64,000 nucleotides of DNA from positions 4,111,501 through 4,175,500 of the forward strand of contig NZ_CP157005.1 in assembly GCF_039904985.1 (NCBI RefSeq), read 5' to 3'. Shown one piece after another: positions 33,607 to 43,739 of the stretch. A program made the translations under genes and the position numbers. The DNA is from Methylomonas sp. AM2-LC. GTDB lineage: Bacteria > Pseudomonadota > Gammaproteobacteria > Methylococcales > Methylomonadaceae. The notes under the pieces were generated by a model, which worked only from the letters and a program-made list of their open reading frames with translations, did not search any database and was not told the origin of the DNA. How positions within the stretch are numbered: the stretch's first letter is position 1; every line of letters begins with the position of its first letter.

Positions 33607-34641
33607 ATGTTAAGTTTGGACAGTACACCTGTTTACACCGATTTTGACGGACTGGCAAAACTAAAGCTTGATGCGCGTGAGCAATCTCCTGAGGCGATTA
33701 AACAAGTTGCCAACCAATTTGAATCTGTATTTTTAAACATGATGTTAAAAAGTATGCGCCAAGCCAAACTGGGGGATGGCATCATGGATAACCAGCAAAG
33801 TGATTTTTATCAGGATATGTATGATCAACAATTGGCGACGCAATTGGCAGGCAAACCTGGACTGGGTATTGCCGAATTTATTCTCAAACAATTAAATCCC
33901 AAAACAGGTCGGGCTGATAAAAAACGGGATGCTGAAGATTATTTAAGCCAGGCTGATAACATCATAAGCAGCTCAATTGCATCCACACAATCGCCTGCGG
34001 TTAATATGTCTTCAACAAATCCTATCAACCTATCTGGCTTGAATAGCTTGGAACGCAGCCTATCAGGTGTTTACGCCAATCGCCAAAATAGGTTTAATAA
34101 CTGGCAAAGTCAGGATGATGAATGGCAAACCCAAAAACTTGACGATAGCCAAGCCATTTCTAACAAACAAGACTTTATTAATCAATTACTACCTCATGCG
34201 CAACAAGCTGCAAATGCTTTAGGTGTGGATGTCAATCTATTACTAGCACAAGCCGCGTTGGAAACAGGTTGGGGACAGGCTGTTATTAAAAATGGCCTGG
34301 GTGAGAGCAGCTTCAATTTATTTAACATTAAGGCCGATAAAGCCTGGCAAGGCAAACAAACCAAGGCATTAACGGTGGAATTCAATGATGGCATCGCTAA
34401 AAAAGAAATGGCAGGATTCCGCTCTTATAATTCCTATAAAGAGAGCTTTAATGACTATGTAAACTTCATTAAAACTAATCCACGCTACAACGAAGCACTA
34501 AAAAAAGCAGCGAATGCTCAACACTATATTCATGAATTACAACAGGCCGGATATGCAACTGATCCCAAATATGCCGAAAAAGTGATGAATATATTCAATA
34601 CCCAGACTGCTTCGCCCAAGCAAGCGAAAATCGCCGGATAA
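33607..34641 (+). CDS. flgJ: Flagellar rod cap / peptidoglycan hydrolase FlgJ
   Basis: A 344-residue dual-domain FlgJ. The N-terminal rod-scaffold domain (about 25-105) has VANQFESVFLNMMLKSMRQA and the C-terminal glucosaminidase domain (about 185-335) has LLAQAALETGWGQAVIK with the presumed catalytic Glu, and FNLFNIKAD. It opens the murein sacculus for rod growth in the periplasm. The linker (about 110-180) is Ser/Asn-rich. Dual-domain FlgJ is the beta/gammaproteobacterial form. Confidence 0.96.
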   Translation: MLSLDSTPVYTDFDGLAKLKLDAREQSPEAIKQVANQFESVFLNMMLKSMRQAKLGDGIMDNQQSDFYQDMYDQQLATQLAGKPGLGIAEFILKQLNPKTGRADKKRDAEDYLSQADNIISSSIASTQSPAVNMSSTNPINLSGLNSLERSLSGVYANRQNRFNNWQSQDDEWQTQKLDDSQAISNKQDFINQLLPHAQQAANALGVDVNLLLAQAALETGWGQAVIKNGLGESSFNLFNIKADKAWQGKQTKALTVEFNDGIAKKEMAGFRSYNSYKESFNDYVNFIKTNPRYNEALKKAANAQHYIHELQQAGYATDPKYAEKVMNIFNTQTASPKQAKIAG

Positions 34642-34656
34642 TAAAAGGGAATACTC

Positions 34657-36321
34657 ATGACTGCAGGCATTTTAAGTACCGCATTATCTGGGCTTTCAGC
34701 CTATCAACAAGCCCTGAATACCACTAGTAATAATATCAGTAATGCCAATACTGCCGGTTACAGCGTTGAACAAGTTCAATTTGCTACGCAAACTGAACAA
34801 CAATCCGCCAACGGCTATATAGGCAATGGGGTATCGGTTGCAACAATCTCGCGTAGCTATAATCAGTTTCTGAATACTCAGGTGCTTTCCTCGACATCCG
34901 CATATAATAGTTCAAACACCTATTACACCATGGCGAAACAAATCGATAATATGATCGCCAATCAGAGTACTGGGTTATCAGGATCGATGTCTGCCTTTTT
35001 TAATGCTGCCAATACAGTTGCAAACAGCCCTAGCTCTACGCCAGCCAGACAGGTTTTATTATCTGATTCTGCTGCGCTAGCCGACCAGTTTAATAGCATT
35101 AACTCCACTTTTACCAATATAAACACCCAGGTAAATGGCAACTTGACCGCCTCTGTTCAAGAATTAAACGATTGGGCACAAACCGTCGCGAAATTAAATG
35201 TACAAATAGTATCCGCCAGCAATAATGGCACAGGACAAGCTCCCAATGGTTTGCTGGATCAACGAGACGCCTTACTGAATAAAATGTCTGAACAAGCCAA
35301 TATATCGGTGGTTAATCAGTCAAACGGTTCCATAAATGTGTTTATCGGTCAAGGTCAGCCCTTAGTGCTGGATACTTCAGCATCCACTCTGACGGTGCAA
35401 GGCTCACCTACCGATAGCAACCAAATAGACGTCATGCTTAATGGCCATGATATTTCCAATCAAATTACAGGTGGCCAAATTGCGGGTAATGTTCAATTTC
35501 GCTCACAAGTACTGCAACCCGCTCAGCAACAATTAGGTTTGATAGCAACAGGATTTGCGACAGCAGTGAATAATGTTCAGGCTGCCGGTGTAGATTTAAA
35601 TGGCAATCAAGGGTTACCTTTGTTTGTATTAGGCGCACCTAGTGCCGAAGTACAAGGACTTTATGGCGATCCTAAGTTACAGGTTAGTGCCAATTTTTCA
35701 GCTCCAGCAACGGCATCAACACTAGCGGCATCTTATCAGTTACAAGTCACGAGTACCTCACCCAATAGCTATATGTTAACCAATTTAACTACAAATACTG
35801 CTGTTACTGGTTTGGATGATACCAGTTTGGCTAGCACGGCAGCGGCAGATGGATTTAGCATTGCCTTCAGTGGCGGCTCATTAACGTCGGGTGATAGCTT
35901 TCAAATCAGTCCTAATTACAACACGGCGGCGACCATTCAGGTAAACCCGGCAGTCACCACACCAGCACAAATTGCTGCAGCAACCAGCGCCACTGGCTTA
36001 CCTGGTGATAATAGCAATGCCTTGACATTGGCTGATTTACAAAATCAAAAAACCATGAACAATGGCACTAACACCTTTTCCCAGGCTTATGGGCAGTTAG
36101 TCACCACTGTTGGGCAAAATACCAGTACTGCACAAATAAACAGTAGCGCCCAAAATACCGTTCTGCAAAATGCTACCAATGCTCAACAAAGTATATCTGG
36201 GGTTAATTTAAACGAGGAAGCAGCTAACCTGATTCAATTTCAAAATGCTTATCAAGCCTCTGCCAAATCAATCTCTTTGGTACAAACCTTATTTACATCC
36301 ATACTCAATGCAGTTGGATAG
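34657..36321 (+). CDS. flgK: Flagellar hook-associated protein 1, FlgK
   Basis: A 554-residue hook-filament junction protein. The N-terminus has ILSTALSGLSAYQQALNTTSNNISNANTAGYS and the C-terminus SGVNLNEEAANLIQFQNAYQASAKSI; the middle shows LLDQRDALLNKMSEQANISV, a FlgK-specific block. Size and ends are typical. It follows flgJ by 15 bases. Confidence 0.97.
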   Translation: MTAGILSTALSGLSAYQQALNTTSNNISNANTAGYSVEQVQFATQTEQQSANGYIGNGVSVATISRSYNQFLNTQVLSSTSAYNSSNTYYTMAKQIDNMIANQSTGLSGSMSAFFNAANTVANSPSSTPARQVLLSDSAALADQFNSINSTFTNINTQVNGNLTASVQELNDWAQTVAKLNVQIVSASNNGTGQAPNGLLDQRDALLNKMSEQANISVVNQSNGSINVFIGQGQPLVLDTSASTLTVQGSPTDSNQIDVMLNGHDISNQITGGQIAGNVQFRSQVLQPAQQQLGLIATGFATAVNNVQAAGVDLNGNQGLPLFVLGAPSAEVQGLYGDPKLQVSANFSAPATASTLAASYQLQVTSTSPNSYMLTNLTTNTAVTGLDDTSLASTAAADGFSIAFSGGSLTSGDSFQISPNYNTAATIQVNPAVTTPAQIAAATSATGLPGDNSNALTLADLQNQKTMNNGTNTFSQAYGQLVTTVGQNTSTAQINSSAQNTVLQNATNAQQSISGVNLNEEAANLIQFQNAYQASAKSISLVQTLFTSILNAVG

Positions 36322-36330
36322 GAGAATTTT

Positions 36331-37287
36331 ATGCGTGTTTCAACTTCGTGGACTTACCAAACTGCCGTGTATACCATGCAAAATCTGCAAAGCAGTTTGA
36401 GTCAATCGCAATCAAAACTGGCTTCAGGTCAAAAATACTTAAGCCCTTCAGAAAACCCAGCTGCATCGGTTAGCTTGATTAATTTTACTCAAAATATTCA
36501 AATAACTCAGCAATACCAGACTAACATCAACGCGGCAAAAGACAAATTACAGCTAGCAGATTCTACCCTGAACAGTGCTGTCAATGTTCTACAAAGCATA
36601 CAATCATTGGCAATGCAAAGCTTGAATGGTATTAACACCCCCCTAAATCAGCAGGAAATTGCCACGCAGGTTGATCAACTTAATCAACAGTTAATGAATC
36701 TAGCGAATACTCAGGATGCCAGTGGTGACTATATTTTTTCTGGTACCAATACCACAACCTTACCTTATACCTCTACACCCAACCCCAATGCACCTAGCGC
36801 GGATGCGCAAAGTACCGACCCGTTAGGGTTTACCTATAATGGCAACAGTTCACAAGCCTCCATCACTATAGGCCCTGAAAACCGTCAAGTAGCCAATGGC
36901 AACCCGGGTGACGCAGTGTTTGGTACCTTATCCAGTGGGCCTTTGACGACTGGTTCAATTAGCAATGTGTTTCAGGCTGTTTCGCAGTTAGCCAATAACT
37001 TGAATAACAACACATCAACCAGTGCCTCTTTAACCGATATTACCAATGCACTAACCCGCATGGAAACCGTGCAGGCTTCGGTGGGCGCACGTTTGCAGGC
37101 CACTAATAGCCAACAAAACATTAATGCTCAGACTATATTGGATAATCAAACCACTGCTTCCTCAATTGGCGATCTTGATTATGCTAGTGCTATCAGTCAA
37201 TTGGATCTACAACAAACTGCACTTCAAGCAGCTGAACAATCGTTTACCAAAGTACAGGGTTTATCATTATTTCAATATATACAATAA
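36331..37287 (+). CDS. flgL: Flagellar hook-associated protein 3, FlgL
   Basis: A 318-residue flagellin-like junction protein. The N-terminal coiled coil (about 1-140) includes QSQSKLASGQKYLSPSENPAASVSLI and the C-terminal one (about 230-318) includes DLDYASAISQLDLQQTALQAAEQSF. The variable central part contains the D-GDYIFSGT segment. Last gene of the flg operon; no flagellin gene follows within the window. Confidence 0.96.
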   Translation: MRVSTSWTYQTAVYTMQNLQSSLSQSQSKLASGQKYLSPSENPAASVSLINFTQNIQITQQYQTNINAAKDKLQLADSTLNSAVNVLQSIQSLAMQSLNGINTPLNQQEIATQVDQLNQQLMNLANTQDASGDYIFSGTNTTTLPYTSTPNPNAPSADAQSTDPLGFTYNGNSSQASITIGPENRQVANGNPGDAVFGTLSSGPLTTGSISNVFQAVSQLANNLNNNTSTSASLTDITNALTRMETVQASVGARLQATNSQQNINAQTILDNQTTASSIGDLDYASAISQLDLQQTALQAAEQSFTKVQGLSLFQYIQ

Positions 37288-37585
37288 ATGCCGTACGTCT
37301 ATAATGAAAAACCCATTTCAGCTAATTGAATAATTTCGATCTGTTTTAAGACACAGGCAAAACCCTATTTAATTATCCGCCTATCGGGTTTATGCATAAT
37401 CCGATACAATCTAGGCTTGAGATTACAAGGGCATTCATGGCTCATTAAATCTTAGTATACGTCAATTAGCTTATGCTTAGCAGAAAAGACTGGCGCGCGC
37501 TCGTCACAGCGAATTCACCTGCAAAATATATAACTTTTTCAGTATAAGCTTAACAATACTCAATTTTCTCCATCTACTGTAAAGC
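37288..37585. other. Non-coding gap after flgL
   Basis: No gene is supported. AAACCC at 37360-37365 and GGGTTT at 37386-37391 could form a loose hairpin with a 20-base loop, a poor terminator candidate. The last 100 bases are AT-rich and presumably hold the promoter of the hot-dog-fold gene, but no convincing -35/-10 pair stands out. Confidence 0.4.
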
Positions 37586-38521
37586 ATGAAAGATCAATCA
37601 TTTGTCTTTGACCAAATCCATATCGAAGTTGCTAGAAACGCTTCCGATGACTTTAATCTATTTCATGATAAGCACAAATGGCTACAGGTAACGCATAATC
37701 CTTTCAAAGGCCCCATTGTATTAGGGTTTCAGCTTAATACCTTGATCGAATATCAAATGCGACTGTATCGGGAAGCACACCACGAAAACAAGATAATTGC
37801 TGAAAATCAGTTACGCTATAGCAATTACCAGATCACTTTTGTCAATGCACTTCGTCCTCGTCAGGAAATGACATTGGACATCAAAAAAACACTGATTACC
37901 ACCATACCCGATCTGACATTAACCAATCGAGTAACCATTAAATCGTTAGATAAAACCATACTGATTGGTTATAAAAAAGAAACCAAACAGCCATTATTTT
38001 TGGCCAACACTGATTTAAGCAAACTACCTGATCTTGAGACTCTCAGTGACAAATCCATGGTTCCCGACAGCGAATTTTTTCTAAAACGTAAATGGATGCA
38101 TAACGGCAATGTCAAAAACTTTTTATCCGGCTCTCTGGCAGAGCAATCTGATTACTTTGACGATCTGACCAATTTGGAGAATTACCCCGAAGTTTTTCCT
38201 TGCAGCCTAACTTCAGGTGCATTACTGGAAAAAGCTCAAATGGAAAATCACGATTTCAAACGAAATCCTATGGTGTATACCTCGCATGATATTTCGGTAG
38301 ACAGACTGCATCTGAAACGCATTAAAAATAACGACAAATTACATATTCTGGTCAAACAGTTACCTGAATCGGAAAAGAACACTTTAAACCATACCAACAT
38401 TTTATTACGAACCTACGAATGTTACGGCTTGCTGGAAGATAAATCGATATTATTCAGAATCAAACTCAATCTGGTACCATTAGAGGAGATCATTAAAAAC
38501 CTAAGCACCAAAACGCAATAA
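37586..38521 (+). CDS. Hypothetical protein with MaoC/hot-dog-like N-terminus
   Basis: A 311-residue soluble protein. Residues about 15-48 (ARNASDDFNLFHD, then NPFKGPIVLGFQL) resemble the D-N-x-x-H motif and the following F-x-G-x-I-x-x-G-x-x helix of MaoC-like hot-dog hydratases. The rest, including RNPMVYTSHDISVDRLHLKRI and a closing beta strand, would fit a second hot-dog repeat. In MaoC enzymes Asp and His of this motif are catalytic; here the sequence is DFNLFHD, which keeps both. It lies directly upstream of acpP-fabF, suggesting an acyl-ACP or acyl-CoA substrate, but no function is established and I cannot name a family. Confidence 0.72.
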   Translation: MKDQSFVFDQIHIEVARNASDDFNLFHDKHKWLQVTHNPFKGPIVLGFQLNTLIEYQMRLYREAHHENKIIAENQLRYSNYQITFVNALRPRQEMTLDIKKTLITTIPDLTLTNRVTIKSLDKTILIGYKKETKQPLFLANTDLSKLPDLETLSDKSMVPDSEFFLKRKWMHNGNVKNFLSGSLAEQSDYFDDLTNLENYPEVFPCSLTSGALLEKAQMENHDFKRNPMVYTSHDISVDRLHLKRIKNNDKLHILVKQLPESEKNTLNHTNILLRTYECYGLLEDKSILFRIKLNLVPLEEIIKNLSTKTQ

Positions 38522-38555
38522 ATAGGCATTCATTGGCTTGTAACTGCGTTGAATG

Positions 38556-38585
38556 TTGTGAATTTTTCTGAACATCAAGTATAAT
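38556..38585 (+). promoter_or_regulatory. Candidate sigma-70 promoter of acpP
   Basis: TTGTGA at 38556-38561 and a perfect TATAAT at 38580-38585, spaced 18 bases, lie about 115 bases before the acpP ATG. The -35 matches four of six consensus bases. The long leader is common for acpP. Confidence 0.55.
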
Positions 38586-38698
38586 CCATTAAGTCGTTAG
38601 GCAAAGCCAGTGACGAGATTCCAATTAATCAAAACAACACACTAAAGATAAGGCGATTGTTTGTTGTAAAGTAATCGCATTGTTCGAGGAAAAAAAAT

Positions 38699-38932
38699 AT
38701 GAGTAATATCGAAGAACGAGTAAAAAAGATTGTCGCAGAGCAATTAGGCGTGAAAGAAGAAATCGCAAACGATGCGTCTTTCGTTGACGATCTTGGCGCG
38801 GATTCTTTAGACACAGTAGAACTCGTCATGGCCCTGGAAGAAGAATTCGAATGCGAAATTCCAGACGAAGAAGCTGAAAAAATCACCACGGTTCAATTAG
38901 CTATTGACTATATAAACGCCAATCTGCAATAA
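38699..38932 (+). CDS. acpP: Acyl carrier protein
   Basis: A 77-residue acidic ACP. The phosphopantetheine attachment Ser36 lies in [18 protein letters not shown]. It is almost identical in layout to E. coli AcpP and carries acyl chains through fatty-acid synthesis in the cytoplasm. GAGGAAAAA precedes the ATG. fabF follows 84 bases later, with a hairpin between. Confidence 0.99.
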   Translation: MSNIEERVKKIVAEQLGVKEEIANDASFVDDLGADSLDTVELVMALEEEFECEIPDEEAEKITTVQLAIDYINANLQ

Positions 38933-38944
38933 ATCGTTCAAGTA

Positions 38945-38967
38945 GCTAGCGGACTTACTCCGCTAGC
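38945..38967 (+). terminator. Hairpin between acpP and fabF
   Basis: GCTAGCGGA at 38945-38953 and TCCGCTAGC at 38959-38967 form a perfect 9-bp stem (10 with the flanking A-T pair) with a 5-base loop, followed by a C/T-rich tract. It could attenuate read-through into fabF, giving more acpP than fabF transcript, or protect the acpP mRNA 3' end. Confidence 0.55.
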
Positions 38968-39016
38968 TTACTCCCTTCTTCTCTTGTTTGTCTTCTATAT
39001 TTAACGGTAGTCTGCT

Positions 39017-40261
39017 GTGAGTAAACGTCGAGTTGTAATAACTGGCTTAGGCGCTGTTACGCCTTTAGCCAATAATGTTGCTGAAACCTGGGATGGAATT
39101 ATCAATGGTAAAAGTGGCATTGGTCCCATTGATTCTTTCGATATTTCCACTTTTGCCACCACTTTTGGTGGAGTAATCCGTAATTTCGATATCAGTGCCT
39201 ATATTTCTGAAAAAGATGCGAAACGTATGGATGGGTTTGTACATTATGGTATTGCTGCAGGATGTCAAGCCATTGAAGACTCTGGCATAGTAGTCACGGA
39301 AGAAAATGCTGAACGTATTGGCGTTGCCATTGGCGCGGGTATTGGCGGCATTACGGGTATTGAGGAGTGTTACGCGACATACGTTGCGGGAGGCGCCCGG
39401 AAAATTTCACCTTTTTTTGTACCCGGTAACATCATTAATATGATTTCCGGTAATTTGTCTATCAAATACGGCTTAAAAGGTCCAAATTTTGCTATTGTGA
39501 CGGCATGTTCAACGGGCACCCATAATATCGGCGATGCTGCACGACTGATTAAATATGGTGATGCAGATATCATGGTCGCCGGTGGCGCTGAACGCTGCAC
39601 AAGCTCGCCAACAGCGATGGGTGGTTTTGCATCTGCCAAAGCTCTTTCCCGACGCAATGATAATCCGCAAATAGCCAGCCGCCCTTGGGACAGAGACCGT
39701 GACGGCTTTGTGCTAAGTGATGGCGCAGGGGTTGTGGTGTTGGAAGAGCTGGAGCACGCTAAAGCCAGAGGGGCCAAAATTTATGCAGAACTGGTTGGCT
39801 ATGGCATGAGTGGTGACGCATATCACATCACCTCACCCTCCATGGGCGGCGAAGGCGCTGCGCGCTGCATGAAAAATGCACTGGCTGACGCTAAATTGAA
39901 TGCGAGTGACGTTAATTATATTAACGCACACGGCACATCTACACCGGCTGGTGATATTTGCGAAACCCGCGCTATGAAAACAGCTTTGGGTGACCACGCT
40001 TACAAAGTGGCTATCAGCTCCACCAAATCAATGATAGGCCATCTGCTAGGAGCAGCAGGCGGCATAGAAGCCGTACTAAGCGCACTCGCCATAAAGCATC
40101 AAATTGCCCCTCCAACTATCAATCTGGACAACCCTGATCCAGAATGCGACTTGGATTATGTTCCCAATATAGCCAGAGACATGTTAATTGACATTGCTAT
40201 CTCAAACTCTTTTGGTTTCGGCGGCACCAACGGTACTCTGGTCTTTAAGCGTTACCAATAA
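39017..40261 (+). CDS. fabF: 3-oxoacyl-[acyl-carrier-protein] synthase II
   Basis: A 414-residue KAS II condensing enzyme. The Cys-His-His triad is in [24 protein letters not shown] and [12 protein letters not shown], and the C-terminal [10 protein letters not shown] is canonical. It elongates acyl-ACP with malonyl-ACP. The start is GTG at 39017, giving [17 protein letters not shown], as expected for the family. Confidence 0.98.
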   Translation: MSKRRVVITGLGAVTPLANNVAETWDGIINGKSGIGPIDSFDISTFATTFGGVIRNFDISAYISEKDAKRMDGFVHYGIAAGCQAIEDSGIVVTEENAERIGVAIGAGIGGITGIEECYATYVAGGARKISPFFVPGNIINMISGNLSIKYGLKGPNFAIVTACSTGTHNIGDAARLIKYGDADIMVAGGAERCTSSPTAMGGFASAKALSRRNDNPQIASRPWDRDRDGFVLSDGAGVVVLEELEHAKARGAKIYAELVGYGMSGDAYHITSPSMGGEGAARCMKNALADAKLNASDVNYINAHGTSTPAGDICETRAMKTALGDHAYKVAISSTKSMIGHLLGAAGGIEAVLSALAIKHQIAPPTINLDNPDPECDLDYVPNIARDMLIDIAISNSFGFGGTNGTLVFKRYQ

Positions 40262-40288
40262 GCCTCTGATACAGCACTGTTGTCACAA

Positions 40289-41113
40289 ATGTATTTAGTC
40301 AATGGTGAACGCAGCGAGAGTATAGATATCGCTGACAGGGGTTTTCAATACGGCGATGGTTTATTTGAAACCATCGAAGTATTGAATGGCCGCCCACTGT
40401 TTCTGGAAAGACATTTAAAACGGCTCAATCATGGCTGTCATCGCTTACTTATTCCAGCACCAGATCAGGAACTGCTCATCGCAGAAGCAGAGCAAATGTC
40501 TGCTTCAACCCAAAGAGCTGTGCTAAAACTAATAGTCACTCGCGGCTCTGGTGGACGTGGTTATCGACAACCCGCACAACTAAGCCCCACTCGAGTATTT
40601 GCACTTTATCCGTTTCCAGACTATCCAAAACAATTTCATACAGACGGCGTGGCTGTCAGACTTTGCAAACAGCGCCTCGGCATTAATCAAAGCCTTGCGG
40701 GTATAAAGCATTTAAATCGACTGGAACAAATTCTCGCCAGAGCAGAATGGCAGAATGAAGAAATAACCGAGGGTATAATGCTGGACCATGATAATTTCGT
40801 TATCGAAGGCACCATGAGCAATGTATTCCTTGGCAAAGAGGGGATTTTATATACACCAAAGCTGACAAATTGTGGCGTTGCGGGTATAGTCAGGCAAATG
40901 GTTATTGAATTTTCTACACAGTATGAAATACCATTACTTGAACAAGAAATTGAATGTTCAGCACTATGGCAGGCTGACGAGATTTTTATCACTAACTCTA
41001 TTTTAGGTATCTGTCCAGTGCGAATGATTGAACAAACGCATTTTAGCATTGGCACGCAAACCAAAAAACTGCAAGCCATGTTTAATGCCTTACGCATAGA
41101 GTTAGCATCATGA
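40289..41113 (+). CDS. pabC: Aminodeoxychorismate lyase
   Basis: A 274-residue fold-type IV PLP enzyme that converts 4-amino-4-deoxychorismate to p-aminobenzoate for folate. Seen: IADRGFQYGDGLFETIEV at the N-terminus, the PLP lysine in GIKHLNRLEQI, and EGTMSNVFLG. ATG at 40289 is preferred over TTG at 40280; neither has a strong ribosome site. Its stop overlaps the mltG start by four bases. The fabF-pabC-mltG-tmk-holB order is conserved in gammaproteobacteria. Confidence 0.96.
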   Translation: MYLVNGERSESIDIADRGFQYGDGLFETIEVLNGRPLFLERHLKRLNHGCHRLLIPAPDQELLIAEAEQMSASTQRAVLKLIVTRGSGGRGYRQPAQLSPTRVFALYPFPDYPKQFHTDGVAVRLCKQRLGINQSLAGIKHLNRLEQILARAEWQNEEITEGIMLDHDNFVIEGTMSNVFLGKEGILYTPKLTNCGVAGIVRQMVIEFSTQYEIPLLEQEIECSALWQADEIFITNSILGICPVRMIEQTHFSIGTQTKKLQAMFNALRIELAS

Positions 41114-42099
41114 TCAGAAGCATTATTGCTTTTACCTTATTAATGGTACTTGGACTCCTATTAATTTGGGGCGGCATGCATAATCACCTGATTTTAAAAA
41201 AACCAGTCGTTCTAACTGACACCACATTTGAAATTAATAAAGGCGACTCTTTTGACTTTATTACCCGGCAGCTAAATGCACAACAGATAAACGTCAATCC
41301 CTTCTGGTTTAAATTATTTGCCTACCGAAATAATCTGGCACGCATGATCAAAGCAGGTGAATACGTTTTACCAAAAGGCTCAACCTGTGCGGATATTTTA
41401 AAACAGTTTAACGAAGGCAAAACCAGACAATATTCCATTACTTTTCCCGAAGGCTGGTCTTTCAAACAGATTTTTCAAGCCATTAAAAACAATCCGAATT
41501 TAGAGCATACCCTCTCGGAACAGAATTTAACAGAGCTGATGAGTTCTATTGGCTCTGATAAAAACCACCCAGAAGGCTTATTTTTTCCAGACACCTATTT
41601 CTTTGAGAAACATACCAGCGATGCCGAATTGCTGAAACGCGCACATGATAAGATGCAAGCGGTTCTTAATGAAGAATGGCAAAAACGCGCGCAGGAACTG
41701 CCTCTAGAGAATCCCTATCAAGCTTTGATTTTGGCATCTATCATCGAAAAAGAAACAGCCGCGGTTGAAGAACGTAAACAAATAGCCGGTGTTTTTACTC
41801 GACGTTTAAAAAAAGGCATGTTGTTACAAACTGACCCTACTGTGATCTATGGTATGGGGGATGACTATCATGGGGATATCCGCCACAAAGATTTACGCGA
41901 ACCAACCCCCTACAATACCTATATTATCGAAGGACTACCTCCCACACCTATTGCAATGCCAGGCAAACAAGCTATTAACGCGGCTCTGCATCCAGATGAC
42001 GGTGACACTTTGTTTTTTGTGTCCCGCGGAAATGGTCGCCATGCATTTTCCGCTTCATTGGCGGAACACGAAAAATTTGTTGACCAATATCAAAGATGA
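41110..42099 (+). CDS. mltG: Endolytic murein transglycosylase MltG (YceG)
   Basis: A 329-residue inner-membrane protein with one N-terminal membrane anchor (about 5-25), a LysM-like part (about 40-110) and the YceG catalytic domain. The catalytic Glu is in ILASIIEKETA, followed by GVFTRRLKKGMLLQTDPTVIYG and the terminal region YNTYIIEGLPPTPI. It cuts nascent glycan strands in the periplasm. It overlaps pabC and tmk by four bases each. Confidence 0.97.
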   Translation: MIRSIIAFTLLMVLGLLLIWGGMHNHLILKKPVVLTDTTFEINKGDSFDFITRQLNAQQINVNPFWFKLFAYRNNLARMIKAGEYVLPKGSTCADILKQFNEGKTRQYSITFPEGWSFKQIFQAIKNNPNLEHTLSEQNLTELMSSIGSDKNHPEGLFFPDTYFFEKHTSDAELLKRAHDKMQAVLNEEWQKRAQELPLENPYQALILASIIEKETAAVEERKQIAGVFTRRLKKGMLLQTDPTVIYGMGDDYHGDIRHKDLREPTPYNTYIIEGLPPTPIAMPGKQAINAALHPDDGDTLFFVSRGNGRHAFSASLAEHEKFVDQYQR

Positions 42100-42722
42100 A
42101 GCCTGGACGATTTATCAGCTTAGAAGGTGGCGAGGGCGTCGGTAAAACCACCAACCTGGAATACATTCAGCATTTTCTGCATGACAAGCATATTCCGCAT
42201 ATTGTTACCCGCGAACCCGGCGGCACTCTACTTGCAGAAAAAATCAGAGCCATTTTACTGGATCACCAAGACGAACCTCTCTGTGAATCAGCTGAATTAC
42301 TATTGATATTTGCTGCGCGCGCTCAACATATTCGGCAAGTCATCGCCCCAGCCTTACAAAACGGACAATGGGTATTATGTGATCGATTCATTGACGCCAC
42401 TTATGCCTATCAAGGTGGCGGACGTCAAATGGATACGCACATAATCGCCTGGCTGGAACAAACGATACTGGGTACTTTAAAGCCCGATCTAACTCTGTTG
42501 CTAGATGCTCCAGCTGATGTTGGTTTAAAGCGAGCCAAACGACGTGGCAAATTGGATAGATTTGAAACTGAGCAACTGGAATTTTTTGAACGTGTACGCA
42601 CTGTATATTTGCAACGCGCCCAACAAGACACTCTGCGTTACCAAATCATAGATGCCTGTTTACCTTTACAGGAGGTTCAGATAAAAATCGATCAGATTCT
42701 TGAGCGGTTTTTATCCATATGA
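42096..42722 (+). CDS. tmk: Thymidylate kinase
   Basis: A 208-residue dTMP kinase. The P-loop is LEGGEGVGKTTN, followed by TREPGGT and the CDRFIDATYAYQGGGR block (DRF in place of the commoner DRY). It makes dTDP for DNA synthesis. Overlapped by ATGA junctions on both sides with mltG and holB. Confidence 0.97.
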   Translation: MKPGRFISLEGGEGVGKTTNLEYIQHFLHDKHIPHIVTREPGGTLLAEKIRAILLDHQDEPLCESAELLLIFAARAQHIRQVIAPALQNGQWVLCDRFIDATYAYQGGGRQMDTHIIAWLEQTILGTLKPDLTLLLDAPADVGLKRAKRRGKLDRFETEQLEFFERVRTVYLQRAQQDTLRYQIIDACLPLQEVQIKIDQILERFLSI

Positions 42723-43735
42723 GCACAGACAATGTTGATATTTTTCCATGGCAACAAGTCATTTGGCCACATCTATTGAGCTATATTGATCAACAGCGCA
42801 TACCTCAAGCTTTATTATTTTCCGGCCCGACGGGACTGGGAAAACGCCAATTGGCCGAATACTATACTCAAAGCTTACTCTGTCACGCACCACTATCAGC
42901 AACCATTAAACATACGACAATCGCCTGTGGTGAATGCGTTAGTTGTAAATTATTGAAAGCCAATACGCATCCTGACTATTTTGTCATAGAACCTGACGAA
43001 CCTGGCAAAGCCATAGGTATAGATAAAATCCGCCAACTCATAGCAAAACTGGCCTTAAAACCACAATATGAAACTTATCGGCTGGTGATTTTACATCCCG
43101 CAGATAACTTGACCACAGCGGCAGCAAATGCCTTCTTAAAGTGCCTAGAAGAACCTAATGAACGCACTTGTTTCATACTCATTAGTGATCAAGCCTATAA
43201 ATTACCCGCTACCATCCGTAGTCGTTGCCAAACTATCAACTTCTCGCTTCCTAAACCGCAGATCACTGAAGACTGGTTGCAGCAACAAGGTGTAGCGCCT
43301 CCTTATCAGTCTTTGTTAATTATGGCGAGTGGATCACCCTTATTAGCCAAAGAGTATGCTGAACGTGGATTTATGCAACATCGAAACGCCTATTTTGAAA
43401 TTTGGTTACAAATAGCTCAAGGTAAAACCAATCTATTAATGGTGGCCGAACAATGGCAAAAATCGGACATTATTGATTTAGGAACACTTATAAACTGGAT
43501 CTGTAGTTGGATTATGGACATTATAAAACTTGCACATGATGTTGACAGCAAGCATATCAGTAATCCGGATTTTAAAAAATCCTTGCAAGCATTGGCGAAA
43601 CGCCTAGAATTAAAACGAGTTTATCAATACTATGACATACTCTTGAACAACAAAGCACTTGTAAATACACAACTTAACAAGCAATTAGTCACTGAACGCC
43701 TGTTAATTGACTGGTTTCAACTTAATAAAAGCTAA
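42719..43735 (+). CDS. holB: DNA polymerase III delta' subunit
   Basis: A 338-residue clamp-loader subunit of the AAA+ fold. A P-loop-like FSGPTGLGKRQLAEYY, a zinc-binding cluster of cysteines (LLCHA, then CGECVSCK), the AANAFLKCLEEPNERTCFIL block and the sensor 1 region LPATIRSRCQ are visible. Length is typical. Four-base overlap with tmk. Confidence 0.96.
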   Translation: MSTDNVDIFPWQQVIWPHLLSYIDQQRIPQALLFSGPTGLGKRQLAEYYTQSLLCHAPLSATIKHTTIACGECVSCKLLKANTHPDYFVIEPDEPGKAIGIDKIRQLIAKLALKPQYETYRLVILHPADNLTTAAANAFLKCLEEPNERTCFILISDQAYKLPATIRSRCQTINFSLPKPQITEDWLQQQGVAPPYQSLLIMASGSPLLAKEYAERGFMQHRNAYFEIWLQIAQGKTNLLMVAEQWQKSDIIDLGTLINWICSWIMDIIKLAHDVDSKHISNPDFKKSLQALAKRLELKRVYQYYDILLNNKALVNTQLNKQLVTERLLIDWFQLNKS

Positions 43736-43739
43736 GCTT

